Assembly: GCF_001888055.1 (NCBI RefSeq)
Contig: NZ_LXHZ01000014.1
Coordinates: 1 to 45,426 of the forward strand
Direction: 5' to 3'
Origin: Rappaport israeli
GTDB lineage: Bacteria > Pseudomonadota > Gammaproteobacteria > Cardiobacteriales > Cardiobacteriaceae
DNA: 45,426 nucleotides
Numbering within the stretch: position 1 is the first letter of the stretch; every line of letters starts with the position of its first letter. The position numbers and the translations under genes are program-made. Positions 1-9,654 of this stretch are shown here, in pieces. Under the pieces are notes generated by a model. The model was not told where the DNA came from and did not search any database. It worked only from the letters and a program-made list of their open reading frames with translations.

Positions 1-26
1 GTATTTTTTATATAAAAATTTTGCAT

Positions 27-869
27 TTATGCATTTTTTAGAGCTTCAACCATCAATAAAGCTTCTTTGGTCGCTTTTATATCGTGCGCCCTGATGATAT
101 GAGCGCCTTGCCATGCGCCTAGCGCGGCCAAAACTACACTACCAATTAATCTTTCTTCTACTGGCGCTTGATTTAGGTAATATCCAATAGTTGACTTACG
201 CGATACGCCAATAAGAGCCGGATAATGTTGCGTGATTTTTTTTAGCTCTCGAATTAAAAGCATATTTTGCTCAGGTGTTTTGCCAAAACCAAAGCCTGGG
301 TCAAGGATTATGCGTTTTGAATTGATGCCTGATGCCACTAGAACTTGGGTACGATTTTGTAAATACATACCGACTTCTTTTAGCACATCCTGATAGTTGG
401 TATCTTTTTGCATGCTTTCTGGCATTCCGCGCATGTGCATAATGCATACACCACAAGAGTACTGCGCGATTACATGAACAGCGTCTTTATCTTCAAAGCC
501 ATTCACGTCGTTAATAATGTCAGCTCCAAGCTCAAGCATGGCCTGCATAACAGCTGTTTTTTTGGTGTCAATAGAAATTGGCTTACGTCCATCTTGAACT
601 AATGCCTGCACAATTGGTTTTAAGCGCTCGATTTCTTTTTGCGCGCTAATAGCTTTTGAACCCGGACGGGTTGACTCTGCGCCTATATCAATAATATCAA
701 CCTTCTCCGCAATCATTTGCTCAGCACGTTCCAAGGCTTTATCGATGGTATTAAATTTCCCGCCATCAGAAAATGAATCGGGCGTACAATTGAGTACGCC
801 CATGATTTTAGGTTGATTGAGCTGGACTGAAAACCGTCCGCATTGCCAATTGTTTTCTAATCTAGTCAT
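27..869 (-). CDS. folP: Dihydropteroate synthase
   Basis: Cytosolic enzyme of folate synthesis; it condenses 6-hydroxymethyl-dihydropterin diphosphate with p-aminobenzoate to give dihydropteroate. The 280-aa protein has the family's N-terminal signature (MGVLNCTPDSFSDGGKF, about residues 23-39), the DIGAESTRPGS loop (about 62-72), the DIINDVNGF segment and the DPGFGFGKT pterin-binding segment. Length is normal and no frameshift is visible. It begins 17 bases after the ftsH stop and is read in the same direction, the usual ftsH-folP arrangement. In many relatives glmM follows, but that would lie outside the window. Function is secure from motifs and context. Confidence 0.95.
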   Translation of the reverse strand: MTRLENNWQCGRFSVQLNQPKIMGVLNCTPDSFSDGGKFNTIDKALERAEQMIAEKVDIIDIGAESTRPGSKAISAQKEIERLKPIVQALVQDGRKPISIDTKKTAVMQAMLELGADIINDVNGFEDKDAVHVIAQYSCGVCIMHMRGMPESMQKDTNYQDVLKEVGMYLQNRTQVLVASGINSKRIILDPGFGFGKTPEQNMLLIRELKKITQHYPALIGVSRKSTIGYYLNQAPVEERLIGSVVLAALGAWQGAHIIRAHDIKATKEALLMVEALKNA

Positions 870-886
870 GCTCTCACCTACCGTTG

Positions 887-2837
887 CTACACTTTAGGGT
901 CAGCATCGGGTTTTATGGGTTTATGGTCTCCACCAATTACGATGCCATCTGCTTTATGGTCGTCACCAGCGTTGCCAGAATCATTAGAATCATCATCGCT
1001 CCAATCTGAGGGTTCGCGCACTGGTTTACGCTCCATCAAATCATCAATCTGACCTAAGTCAATGGTTTCATATTTAACTAATGCTTCTGTCATGGCATGT
1101 AAAATATCCATATTATCTTCTAATATTTTCCGCGCACGCTCATAATTGCGATCGATAATCGCACGAATTTCATCATCAATCATGCTAGCGGTTTGATTAG
1201 AGATGTTTTTATGCTGTGTTACGGAGCGTCCTAAAAATACCTCGCCTTCTTCTTCACCATAGCTAAAGGCCCTAATTTTTCGGACAATCCCCACTGCGTT
1301 ACCATATTCCGCGCAATGGCGGTGGCGCGCTCAATATCATTGGATGCACCTGTTGAAACTTGCTCTTTACCGTAAATTAGCTCTTCTGCCAAACGTCCGC
1401 CATAAAGCGTTGAGATTTGGCTCTCTAAGCGCTCTTTTGAATAGCTATAGCGGTCTTGGTCGGGCAAAAACATCGTGACCCCTAAGGCCCGTCCCCGCGG
1501 AATAATGGTTACTTTATATACAGGGTCATGCGCTGGTACAATCCGACCAACGATACAATGCCCTGCCTCGTGATACGCGGTCATGCGCTTTTCATCATCA
1601 CTCATAACCATCGAACGACGCTCAGCCCCCATCATGATTTTATCCTTTGCATTTTCCAAATCTTTCATCGTGATGGTTTTATTGTTATTACGCGCTGCAA
1701 ATAATGCCGCTTCATTGACTAAGTTTGCCAAATCCGCACCCGAAAACCCTGGTGTTCCGCGTGCAATATCACGTGCCTGCACATCATCGCTCATTGGTTT
1801 TTTACGCATATGCACCTTGAGAATTTGTTCGCGCCCCTTTAAATCAGGCAGACCAACAACCACCTGACGGTCAAAACGACCTGGTCGTAACAATGCAGGG
1901 TCTAACACATCAGGACGGTTTGTTGCGGCAATCACAATAACGCCTTCATTACCATCAAAACCATCCATTTCCACTAATAGCTGATTAAGCGTTTGCTCTC
2001 GCTCATCATGACCACCCCCAATCCTGCTCCACGCTGACGTCCTACCGCATCAATTTCATCAATAAAGATAATGCAAGGTGCATGTTTTTTTGCCTCCTCA
2101 AACATATCGCGCACCCGTGAGGCTCCCACACCTACAAACATCTCTACAAAATCCGAGCCAGAAATGGTAAAAAATGGCACTTTTGCCTCACCCGCTATTG
2201 CGCGCGCTAGCAATGTTTTACCCGTTCCCGGAGGGCCGACCATTAATAATCCGCGTGGAATTTGTCCGCCTAATTTACTAAATTTGGTTGGGTCGCGTAA
2301 AAATTCAACCATTTCCACCACATCTTCTTTTGCCTCTTCTGCGCCAGCAACATCTGCAAATGTCACTTTAATTTTATCTTCAGGAATCAGTTTGGCGCGA
2401 CTTTTGCCAAAAGAAAAAGCGCCGCCTTTTCCGCCCCCACCTTGCATTTGACGCGTAACAAACAAAAATAAAATCACCAAAACCGCAATCGGCAACAAAT
2501 TAATAAAAATACGGGTCAGCAAACTTTCTTTTTCAACAGGTTCAGAGGTGATAATTACGTCATTTTGTTGCAAATCGCCAATCAAAGCACTGGTATTTAA
2601 CTCAGGATTGTTTGTAACATAACGATTACCAGAGTGGTCAACAAAAGTAATTTTCATCTCTTGCAAATTAATATCTGCACTTCTCACCTGTCCCTTATCC
2701 ACTTGATTGAGAAATTGTGAATAAGGTACCTCATTTCCTCGCCCTCTCGGACTAAGATCCTCCATACCGCTGACTAATAACAAGAAGAGCAAAATTAATC
2801 CGCCCCATATCATTAAAGATTTACGCATATCGTTCAA
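887..2837 (-). CDS. ftsH: ATP-dependent zinc metalloprotease FtsH (interrupted by two single-base frameshifts)
   Basis: Inner-membrane AAA+ protease that degrades short-lived and damaged membrane and cytosolic proteins. The reading frame is split in three: 2837-1974 (two N-terminal membrane helices flanking a periplasmic domain, then Walker A GPPGTGKT and Walker [10 protein letters not shown]), 1974-1231 (second region of homology [20 protein letters not shown] and zinc site HEAGH), and 1294-887 (C-terminal coiled coil and acidic tail). Adding one base in the C5 run at 2015-2019 and one near 1265-1267 restores a continuous 650-aa protein that matches FtsH through both junctions. FtsH is normally essential, so the breaks are more likely sequence errors than real mutations. 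It sits between rlmE and folP, as in many gammaproteobacteria. Confidence 0.93.
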
Positions 2838-2860
2838 AATTATTTCCTCTTCGTCTATAT

Positions 2861-3493
2861 CTATGAATTATCTCGTTTAAATCCCTTTGCTAGCAGATAC
2901 GTTTCTTGACTACGTGCTCGCGAAGCATCGGGTTTTCGGGTTAATACCCGCTCAAAATCTTTTCTTAGCGAACGCATTAGTGTATCAAATCCTGGTCCGT
3001 GAAAAATTTTGGTTAACAGATTGCCATTATCTTTAAGCCGCTGATAGGCAAACTCTACCGCTAATTCCACCAAATACATACTTTTGGCTTGGTCTACTGA
3101 CTTCACTCCGCTAGTATTTGGGGCCATATCTGAAATTACCAAGTCCACCAAAGCATTATCACCAATTGTCGCATTTAATTCATCCAACACCGTTTGCTCT
3201 CGAAAGTCGCCCTGAATAAAAGTCACTTCAGGCAAAGCATCCATCGGCAAAATATCTAACGCAATAATCTTACCGCTCCCTTTTAGGCACTGCGCCACAT
3301 ATTGCGACCAGCCTCCAGGAGAAGCGCCTAACTCTACCACAATCATTCCTGGCTTAATCAAACGGTCTTTTTCTTGAATTTCTTTTAGCTTATACACCGC
3401 TCGCGAGCGATACCCCTCACTTTGCGCCTGTTGCACATAAGGATCTTTAAAATGTTCTTTAAGCCAACGCTTACTTGATTTGCTACGCGCCAT
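2861..3493 (-). CDS. rlmE: 23S rRNA (uridine-2'-O)-methyltransferase RlmE
   Basis: SAM-dependent enzyme that 2'-O-methylates U2552 in the A-loop of 23S rRNA, a late step of 50S assembly. The 210-aa protein has the FtsJ/RrmJ fold: the SAM-binding motif [17 protein letters not shown] (about residues 53-69), [12 protein letters not shown], and a K-D-K-E catalytic set whose members can be placed at the N-terminal YKLKEI, the SDMAP motif, [10 protein letters not shown] and the C-terminal [11 protein letters not shown]. Length is normal and the gene is intact. It is the first gene of an rlmE-ftsH-folP unit and is divergent from yhbY. Confidence 0.95.
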   Translation of the reverse strand: MARSKSSKRWLKEHFKDPYVQQAQSEGYRSRAVYKLKEIQEKDRLIKPGMIVVELGASPGGWSQYVAQCLKGSGKIIALDILPMDALPEVTFIQGDFREQTVLDELNATIGDNALVDLVISDMAPNTSGVKSVDQAKSMYLVELAVEFAYQRLKDNGNLLTKIFHGPGFDTLMRSLRKDFERVLTRKPDASRARSQETYLLAKGFKRDNS

Positions 3494-3586
3494 AACGCCA
3501 CATCTCTAATCTTAACCGCATTTTTTCACCTTTTAATCACTTTCCGCTATAATCTGCACCTAATTTTACTGGAAGAACCCTGCATC

Positions 3587-3883
3587 ATGCTAACCAATAC
3601 TCAAATCCGCTTTCTAAAATCAGCCGCACACCCCTTGCGACCTATCGTCCTTATTGGTGCAAAAGGACTCACCGCCGCTGTTGACCGTGAAATCAATCTA
3701 GCATTAGAAAGCCACGAACTCATCAAAATCAAGCTTGGCAATATTGATGATGCCAGTCAACAACACATGATTAACCACATTCAAACCCAACATAAGGCTC
3801 ATTTTGTGCAAAAAATTGGACACACTGCCATATTTTTTCGCCAAAACCCCAAAGATAGTCAATTTAAACTCCCCAAAAACTAA
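3587..3883 (+). CDS. yhbY: Ribosome-associated RNA-binding protein YhbY (CRM domain)
   Basis: Small (98 aa) CRM-domain RNA-binding protein associated with pre-50S ribosomal particles. The sequence starts with the typical LTNTQIRFLKSAAHPLRPIV and continues with the IGAKGLTAAV GxxG-type loop and the KIKLGN strand. A single CRM domain fills the whole chain, as in the family. It is transcribed divergently from rlmE, a conserved arrangement in gammaproteobacteria, and the 93-base gap between the two genes must carry both promoters. It ends four bases from the end of the convergent aminotransferase gene. Confidence 0.92.
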   Translation: MLTNTQIRFLKSAAHPLRPIVLIGAKGLTAAVDREINLALESHELIKIKLGNIDDASQQHMINHIQTQHKAHFVQKIGHTAIFFRQNPKDSQFKLPKN

Positions 3884-3887
3884 TCCT

Positions 3888-5153
3888 CTAGTTCAACGCC
3901 TTTAAATATTGTTGCCCACAAATTTTTTGCACCACCGCAATTAATATCACCATTGCTTTTTCTAATTGTGCCATTGTCAAAAATGATGGCGTCAAGCGGA
4001 TATTACAATCACAAATATCATAACCGTAAGGAAAAGTTGCACCCGCTGGGGTTAACTTCAAACCCAAACGCGCACATTCAGCAACTACCGCCTGCGCACA
4101 GCCTGATAAAACCTGCAATTGGATAAAATAACCGCCTTTAGGGCGCGTCCAACTTGCTAAACCAGTATCGGCCAAATGCGCCTGCAATTGTGCCTGTACA
4201 TATTCAAATTTAGGCTTAAGCAAACGGGCGTGCGCCTGCATATGCACCCATAAATCATGTTCGGCAAAAAATTTCACATGCCGATATTGATTAATCTTAT
4301 CTGGACCAATTGTTTGCTTGGAAAAATGACCAAGCAAATAACGTACATTCTCCTCACTGCTTGCAATCGCCGCCACACCAGCACCAGCAAAAGTTATTTT
4401 GGAAGTAGACCCAAACATCACCACACGATTAGGGTATCCTGCTTGTGCGCTCAAACTAAACACATCCGCCAACGACCGCTCTACCCCATCTAAAGAATGA
4501 ACCGCATAGGCATTATCGCAAAATAACCGAAAACCCTCCGCTGCCGTTGGCATACAAGCTAAACGCTTCATCACCGCATCACTATAAATCGCGCCAGTAG
4601 GATTAGAATATTTCGGCACGCACCACATCCCCTTAATACTATTATCCGAACGCACCAGCGCCTCAACCGCATCCATATCAGGGCCATCCTCATGCATTGC
4701 CACAGCAATCATCTCCACCCCCAAATGCTTACAAATTGCAAAATGGCGGTCATACCCTGGTACAGGACAAATAAACTTTGATTGCTGACCATGCCATGAA
4801 GGCCGCGCCTCGCTCACCCCGTAGCGCTGATATAAACTCAACACATTATGCATCAGCGCCAAACTAGAATTCCCACCCACAATTACCTTCACCGAGGACG
4901 GTAGCTCTAACATCTTACGGAAAAATTCCTGCATCTCGGGCAATCCTTCAAGCCCTCCATAATTGCGCAAATCCAGCCCATCTTCTTGCAAAATCTGCTG
5001 TAGCTCTTGCGCACTCACATTACTAAGCAACGCCTGTGATAAAGCCAACTGTTCTGCGCTCGGTTTACCTCGGCTCATATCTAACGATAAATCCTCCACC
5101 TCTAAACCTTGAATCACTTTTTCAGCTTGCATCACCAGCGCTTGCATCCCCAC
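3888..5153 (-). CDS. PLP-dependent aminotransferase, Rv3722c/AspT-like family
   Basis: Fold-type I PLP enzyme of 421 aa. It resembles the branch that includes Mycobacterium tuberculosis Rv3722c, described as an aspartate aminotransferase; family features are the opening SLDMSRGKPSAEQL (about residues 23-36), the NYGGLEGLPEMQEFF segment, GNSSLALMHNVL, and WCVPKYSNPTGAIYS in the large domain. The PLP lysine is in FGSTSKITFAGAG, and a substrate-carboxylate arginine is likely in CNIRLTPSF near the C-terminus. The gene is intact and apparently monocistronic: a terminator lies upstream of it for the lipoprotein gene, and yhbY runs towards it. Exact amino-group substrate is inferred. Confidence 0.8.
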   Translation of the reverse strand: MGMQALVMQAEKVIQGLEVEDLSLDMSRGKPSAEQLALSQALLSNVSAQELQQILQEDGLDLRNYGGLEGLPEMQEFFRKMLELPSSVKVIVGGNSSLALMHNVLSLYQRYGVSEARPSWHGQQSKFICPVPGYDRHFAICKHLGVEMIAVAMHEDGPDMDAVEALVRSDNSIKGMWCVPKYSNPTGAIYSDAVMKRLACMPTAAEGFRLFCDNAYAVHSLDGVERSLADVFSLSAQAGYPNRVVMFGSTSKITFAGAGVAAIASSEENVRYLLGHFSKQTIGPDKINQYRHVKFFAEHDLWVHMQAHARLLKPKFEYVQAQLQAHLADTGLASWTRPKGGYFIQLQVLSGCAQAVVAECARLGLKLTPAGATFPYGYDICDCNIRLTPSFLTMAQLEKAMVILIAVVQKICGQQYLKALN

Positions 5154-5202
5154 ACCATCCTATTTAGCAAATCCACTTCTCTTAACTCTCTTATAACACA
5201 AT

Positions 5203-5230
5203 AAAAAAGCTGCCCGCAGGCAGCTTTTTT
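5203..5230 (-). terminator. Rho-independent terminator (works in both orientations)
   Basis: A perfect 6-bp GC-rich hairpin (GCTGCC / GGCAGC around a CGCA loop) is flanked by A6 on the left and T6 on the right, so it extends to an even longer stem and has a U-tract in either direction. It lies 15 bases past the stop of the minus-strand lipoprotein gene, so it most likely ends that transcript and insulates the aminotransferase gene. Confidence 0.9.
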
Positions 5231-5245
5231 GCATCGTTGCAATAC

Positions 5246-6489
5246 TTATTTTTTAGCACCATACCCACCAAAATAATCATACCAAGTGCCATTTATTTTT
5301 CCAGCAACGCCGAAAACGCCTCCAATTTCTTCAGCTTTAGGGCCATAGAATTGCCCTTCAATCTTTCCTGTTAGACCATTGGCAGATTGCATAGACCCTG
5401 CAATTTTATTTTCACCAGCCCATACGGCCTTACCTGTTAAAGCAAGCTCAGGACGATATTCAGCTACATGATTATTTCTGCCATCTAATTTATGTAAAAC
5501 AGGGACATCTGTGGTGTTGTAGCTTACAAATTTATCAAGATAATCTACATCTAAACGATTGTGCATCGTTACAGGATGACCATTGTAATAAGCGTGTGCA
5601 ATCCCATTATAAGTTGCACCACCTCTTTTAGGCACATCCACCGTAATTACGCCAAAAGATTGATATGAAATATTTTTTCTATTAGGGTTGCCATTAGCAA
5701 TTTCTTGAAATTCTTTACTAGAGCGATTGGTCGCAAAGGATTGATAATTCCAGCCTGTTACAGAAGGATGATGCGCATAAACGGCATTATTACTTCCTGC
5801 CTGACCATAGACAATAACTTCTGAAAAATCATTATGCACCACGCCACCAGCATTATCACCAATATTAATATCCGTTACTTCTAGCGCATATTCTCGCGCA
5901 ACTTGCCCATCTCTACGATCAAAAATGCCTGTTGGAGCCAAAATTTGATTGCCATAAGTTCTAACTACGGTGTTTCCTGGTTTTGTCAATTGCTCCAATA
6001 CTCGTTTCTCAGTTTTTAGGCGTGCAATTTCTGCTTGAGTGGCAGGGTCTTGCTTGTTGGTTTGGGAAGATTGATTATTACCTTGGGGAGACTGACCACT
6101 TTGACCACCAGTACCTGACGATGACGAATTGCCCTCTAATGTAGCAAGTCTATCATCCACATTCTGTTTAGCATTTTCCAATTCAGCACTAAAACAAGTG
6201 TTTGCGTCATAAGAGCAAACTTCATTAACAATTCTATTTTGATTAAAAACCAAGTGTCCGCCACTTAACAAAGTCGCACTTGGGCTACTCGCTTGACCGA
6301 TTTTAGGCGTAGAATCTACTAAAAAACGCCACCTGTTGGATAAATATCCTGCGGATTGGTAGGTTTAGCATCTTTCCCTCTAGCATTACCTGTTTTAGAA
6401 ATAAAATTATAGTCGCCACCACTTCCACCGCCACATGCGGTTAAAAGCGCCGCACACAAAGCAGCCAAAGTAAACTGTGTTTTATTCAT
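5246..6489 (-). CDS. Surface lipoprotein, TbpB/Slam-substrate-like beta-barrel type (one frameshift near N-terminus)
   Basis: The ATG at 6489 opens a typical lipoprotein signal peptide with lipobox LLTAC (Cys at about residue 19) followed by a Gly/Ser spacer. The frame then hits a stop after PTGGVF at the A6 run 6321-6326 (T6 on the coding strand). One extra base there joins it to the long downstream frame and gives 414 aa. That frame has an extended Ser/Gly/Gln-rich linker with a coiled-coil-like stretch, then a C-terminal beta domain ending in GQFYGPKAEEIGGVFGVAG. This last motif is typical of the eight-stranded barrel in TbpB, factor-H-binding and other Slam-exported lipoproteins. Ligand is unknown and no partner receptor or slam gene is in the window. 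The break could be a sequence error or true phase variation. Confidence 0.7.
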
Positions 6490-6637
6490 CTCTTATTACT
6501 CCCAAAATTAAGCACATCCTAAATAAACCGCGTATCCTACCCTAAATTAATAAAGCGCGCAAAACAATTCGCCAAGCCATCCTGCGATCAATCAACACGC
6601 TTATAACACCTCTAAAAAATTGATAGGAAAAGAAAAA

Positions 6638-7168
6638 TTATTCTCTATTTTTAGCATTAAAATAATATGCCCAATAGTGAATCGCCATCGTGCGCGCAAA
6701 CTTTATCGCCACCTGTGGCAATACCGCTACTTGCGTAAATCCCATACGCTGATGAAAGTCCATACTGGTTTTATTTTCGCTGGTAATCACCCCTAACAAC
6801 ACGCAAACCGTGCCACCTTGCGCGACTTGCTCTATTAGATGCTGATACAGTTTGCGCCCCAACCCCCGATAAACAGACGCATCACGCGCATGCGACAAAT
6901 AAATACTGCTTTCATAGGTTATGCGAAATCCCTCGCGCTCATGCCATGGCTTGGCGTAGGCAAAACCTACAACATCGCCCCCCAATGTCTCTGCCACATA
7001 ATAAAACCCTTGCGCGATAATCCCAGCCATACGGACTGCCATAACCTCATCACTTACTTCGTCATATTCCAGAGAAACCGTTGTTTTGCGCACATAATAA
7101 TTATAAATTCCTGCAACAGCGCCCGCGTCGTTTAGAGTTGCTGCACGGATGATATAGTTTTGCGCCAT
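6638..7168 (-). CDS. GNAT-family N-acetyltransferase (phosphinothricin/methionine-sulfoximine acetyltransferase type)
   Basis: A 176-aa single-domain acetyltransferase that would transfer acetyl from acetyl-CoA to an amino group. It has the opening IRAATLNDAGAVAGIYNYYV and the ESSIYLSHARDASVYRGLGRKL segment, where the RGLGRKL part is the acetyl-CoA pyrophosphate loop of this subfamily (about residues 100-106). The later GVITSENKTSMDFHQRMGF is the usual C-terminal GNAT stretch. Relatives acetylate phosphinothricin, methionine sulfoximine or similar amino acids; the physiological substrate is not determined by sequence. Its start overlaps the stop of the DUF808 gene by one base, so it is probably translated from the same mRNA. 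Confidence 0.82.
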   Translation of the reverse strand: MAQNYIIRAATLNDAGAVAGIYNYYVRKTTVSLEYDEVSDEVMAVRMAGIIAQGFYYVAETLGGDVVGFAYAKPWHEREGFRITYESSIYLSHARDASVYRGLGRKLYQHLIEQVAQGGTVCVLLGVITSENKTSMDFHQRMGFTQVAVLPQVAIKFARTMAIHYWAYYFNAKNRE

Positions 7169-8088
7169 TAGGCTTTCCTAGCATGCCACAAGCGCTGCAC
7201 AGGTAAGAGCAGTCCATAAATTGCCAACCCAATCACCGCACCAACCGCTATATTAAATCCTGTATTGCCAACCCACTGCACCAATCCTATCTTAGGGAGC
7301 AATTGGGCAATATGGGTATGCAAATGATGCAAAACCGCCAACCCTTCAACCCAAATATGCCCCCCAACGATAAACATCGCCAACGTCCCAACCACCGACA
7401 ACAATTTAATCAAATTTGGCGCCAACCATAACAAGAACCGCCCTAATAAATCTAATATTCCTTGATAACGCGCTACCCAAAACCGCCCCACATCATCCAT
7501 TTTTACAATCACCGCCACCACGCCATAGATAAACACCGTCATCATTACCGCCACAATCGACAAAATAATCGCCTGCTCTAAAAGAGGCAATCCATATTCA
7601 TTGACCACACCCATTGCAATAACAATAATCTCCGCCGATAGCACAAAATCCGTACGAATCGCGCCCGTTATTTTTTCTTTTTCAAGCGCAAGCAAATCCT
7701 GTTCATTTAATACCGCCTCAGCCAACTGAGCCTGACGCTGTTGTTTTTCTTCATGGTGCAACACACTATGCAACACCTTCTCCACTCCTTCATAACACAA
7801 ATACGCTCCCCCTATCATCAACAACACGGGCAGAGCAGGCGGAAAAAACGCACTCAACAGCAACGCCAACGGCACTAAAATCACCTTATTGAGCAAAGAG
7901 CCTTTCGCCACTGCCCAAACCACTGGCAACTCACGCTTTGCGCTCACCCCCGTCAACTGATTGGCATTAAGCGCCAAATCATCACCCAACACCCCTGCTG
8001 TTTTTTTTGTAGCAATTTTAGTAATAATCGCCACATCATCCATCATCGAAGCGATATCATCAAATAGGGCAAAAAAGCTAATAGCCAT
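7168..8088 (-). CDS. DUF808 inner-membrane protein (YedI-like)
   Basis: A 306-aa polytopic membrane protein of the DUF808/YedI family. The opening SFFALFDDIASMMDDVAIITKIATKKTAGVLGDDLALNANQ is the family's hallmark. Several hydrophobic helices follow (about residues 68-100, 150-200, 215-245 and 275-298), with a charged cytosolic loop (about 110-145). The molecular function of this family is not established. The start is supported by a good ribosome-binding site (AAGGAACG) seven bases upstream. It follows ybeY in the same orientation and is followed directly by the GNAT gene. Confidence 0.85.
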   Translation of the reverse strand: MAISFFALFDDIASMMDDVAIITKIATKKTAGVLGDDLALNANQLTGVSAKRELPVVWAVAKGSLLNKVILVPLALLLSAFFPPALPVLLMIGGAYLCYEGVEKVLHSVLHHEEKQQRQAQLAEAVLNEQDLLALEKEKITGAIRTDFVLSAEIIVIAMGVVNEYGLPLLEQAIILSIVAVMMTVFIYGVVAVIVKMDDVGRFWVARYQGILDLLGRFLLWLAPNLIKLLSVVGTLAMFIVGGHIWVEGLAVLHHLHTHIAQLLPKIGLVQWVGNTGFNIAVGAVIGLAIYGLLLPVQRLWHARKA

Positions 8089-8115
8089 AATCGTTCCTTA
8101 AACCCAACCGTTGCA

Positions 8116-8589
8116 TTAATCCTCGCGCACCACATAAGGGTCGCTAAATCCCAACTCCTGCAAAATTTTGCGCTCCATAGCCTCCATTCGTTCTGCGTCT
8201 TGCTCTTGCAAATGGTCAAATCCCAGCAAATGCAAAAAACCATGCACCACAATATGCGCCCAATGCTCCTCCATTTTTTTGCGCTGTGCTTTTGCCTCCT
8301 GATTTACCACCTCCACAGCAATCACCACATCACCCAACAAGCGCGGCTCTTCTGGCAAATCCCAATCACAAGGAAACGCCAAGACATTTGTTGGCATATC
8401 TTTACCGCGATATTCACGATTAAGCTCCGTAATTTCCTCATTATCAACCAGACGCACCGTCACTTCTAGCGCCTCCTCAATTGATAACACCTCTATTGCC
8501 ACATCCAACCATCGTTGCACTCGTTTTTGCGCTGGATACAAGCAATCATCCGCCACATCCTCAATTTGATAATCAACCACTATCGCCAT
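8116..8589 (-). CDS. ybeY: Endoribonuclease YbeY (16S rRNA 3'-end maturation)
   Basis: Single-strand-specific metallo-endoribonuclease needed for 16S rRNA 3' processing and 70S ribosome quality control. The 157-aa protein has the zinc site HGFLHLLGFDH (H-x3-H-x5-H, about residues 119-129), preceded by LNREYRGKDMPTNVLAFP, the conserved central segment. Length is normal. It lies 12 bases after phoL in the same direction, in the conserved miaB-phoL-ybeY order. Confidence 0.95.
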   Translation of the reverse strand: MAIVVDYQIEDVADDCLYPAQKRVQRWLDVAIEVLSIEEALEVTVRLVDNEEITELNREYRGKDMPTNVLAFPCDWDLPEEPRLLGDVVIAVEVVNQEAKAQRKKMEEHWAHIVVHGFLHLLGFDHLQEQDAERMEAMERKILQELGFSDPYVVRED

Positions 8590-8601
8590 TGTTAAAAATC
8601 C

Positions 8602-9567
8602 TTACTCATGGTTATTTGCCTCTTCATAAGCCTCAATAATTCGCTGCACCAATGGATGGCGCACCACATCCTTTGTTGCAAACCGCGTTGTAGAAATCCC
8701 TTCCACCGCCTGCAACACCTCCAAAGCATGCGTTAATCCAGAACGCACGCCTCTCGGTAAATCCATCTGCGTTACATCCCCTGTAATCACCGCAGTTGAG
8801 CCAAAGCCCAAGCGGGTTAAAAACATCTTCATCTGCTCAACTGTCGTATTTTGCGCCTCATCCAAAATCACAAACGCATCATTAAGCGTTCGTCCGCGCA
8901 TAAACGCCAACGGCGCAATCTCAATGACATTTCGCTCAATCAACCGCACCACCCTATCAGGGCCTAACATATCATTAAGCGCGTCATACAATGGACGCAA
9001 ATAAGGATCCACCTTCTGACTCATATCCCCAGGTAAAAATCCCAAGCGCTCCCCCGCCTCCACAGCAGGACGCACCAACACCAACTTACGCACCTTATCT
9101 CCAGCCAAATACGACACCGCCGCCGCCACCGCCAAATACGTTTTCCCCGTTCCAGCAGGCCCCACACCAAAATTTACCGCATGGGCAAAAATACGTTGCA
9201 AATACCGCCGTTGATTAGACCCACGCCCAGTAATCACCCCCCGTTTTGTTTCAATTCGAATCGTTTTCCCCTCATCGATTGCACTAAACTCAGCCGCCAA
9301 CGTCGCCCCAGCATCGCGTAGCGCCAAATGCACATCATCTGCATTTAATCCACCTGAACCCGTTTGCGCGTACAACTGTTCTAATACAAACCGTGCCTGC
9401 GCCGCCCGCCCCTCATCTCCTAAAACATCAAACAAATGCCCTCGATTTTGCACCACCACCCCCAACTGTTGCTCAATCAAACGCAAATGCTCATCCATCT
9501 GCCCACAAAGCTCGCTTAATTTTGCCTGACTTTGTGGCTCAAGCTGAAAGGTAACCGTTTTCTTCAT
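8602..9567 (-). CDS. phoL: PhoH-like ATPase PhoL (YbeZ)
   Basis: P-loop ATPase of the PhoH family, thought to act with YbeY on RNA. The 321-aa protein shows Walker A GPAGTGKT (about residues 139-146), LVRPAVEAGERLGFLPGD, PLAFMRGRTLND and Walker B FVILDEAQN, in the order typical of YbeZ. An N-terminal region of about 110 residues precedes the ATPase domain, as in relatives. Its start has a conventional neighbourhood, and it is followed by ybeY after 12 bases. Confidence 0.93.
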   Translation of the reverse strand: MKKTVTFQLEPQSQAKLSELCGQMDEHLRLIEQQLGVVVQNRGHLFDVLGDEGRAAQARFVLEQLYAQTGSGGLNADDVHLALRDAGATLAAEFSAIDEGKTIRIETKRGVITGRGSNQRRYLQRIFAHAVNFGVGPAGTGKTYLAVAAAVSYLAGDKVRKLVLVRPAVEAGERLGFLPGDMSQKVDPYLRPLYDALNDMLGPDRVVRLIERNVIEIAPLAFMRGRTLNDAFVILDEAQNTTVEQMKMFLTRLGFGSTAVITGDVTQMDLPRGVRSGLTHALEVLQAVEGISTTRFATKDVVRHPLVQRIIEAYEEANNHE

Positions 9568-9654
9568 ATATCCTCAACATCCAAACCACGAAAAAACAGC
9601 GCGCAACCCAAAAGATTGCCCGCACTCTCCCAAGCCTTCAACATCTTTTAAAAC

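Noticed and set aside
1231-1294. Separate small protein starting [10 protein letters not shown] after ftsH
   Set aside because: From [14 protein letters not shown] onward it is the FtsH C-terminus in another frame; the first residues are out of frame.
6490-6637. Fur box upstream of the lipoprotein gene
   Set aside because: I looked for an iron-regulated operator because TbpB-like genes often have one, but found no convincing match.
8991-9218. Proline-rich plus-strand reading frame opposite phoL
   Set aside because: It is a shadow of the strong phoL gene; composition follows from the antisense of Ala/Gly-rich codons.
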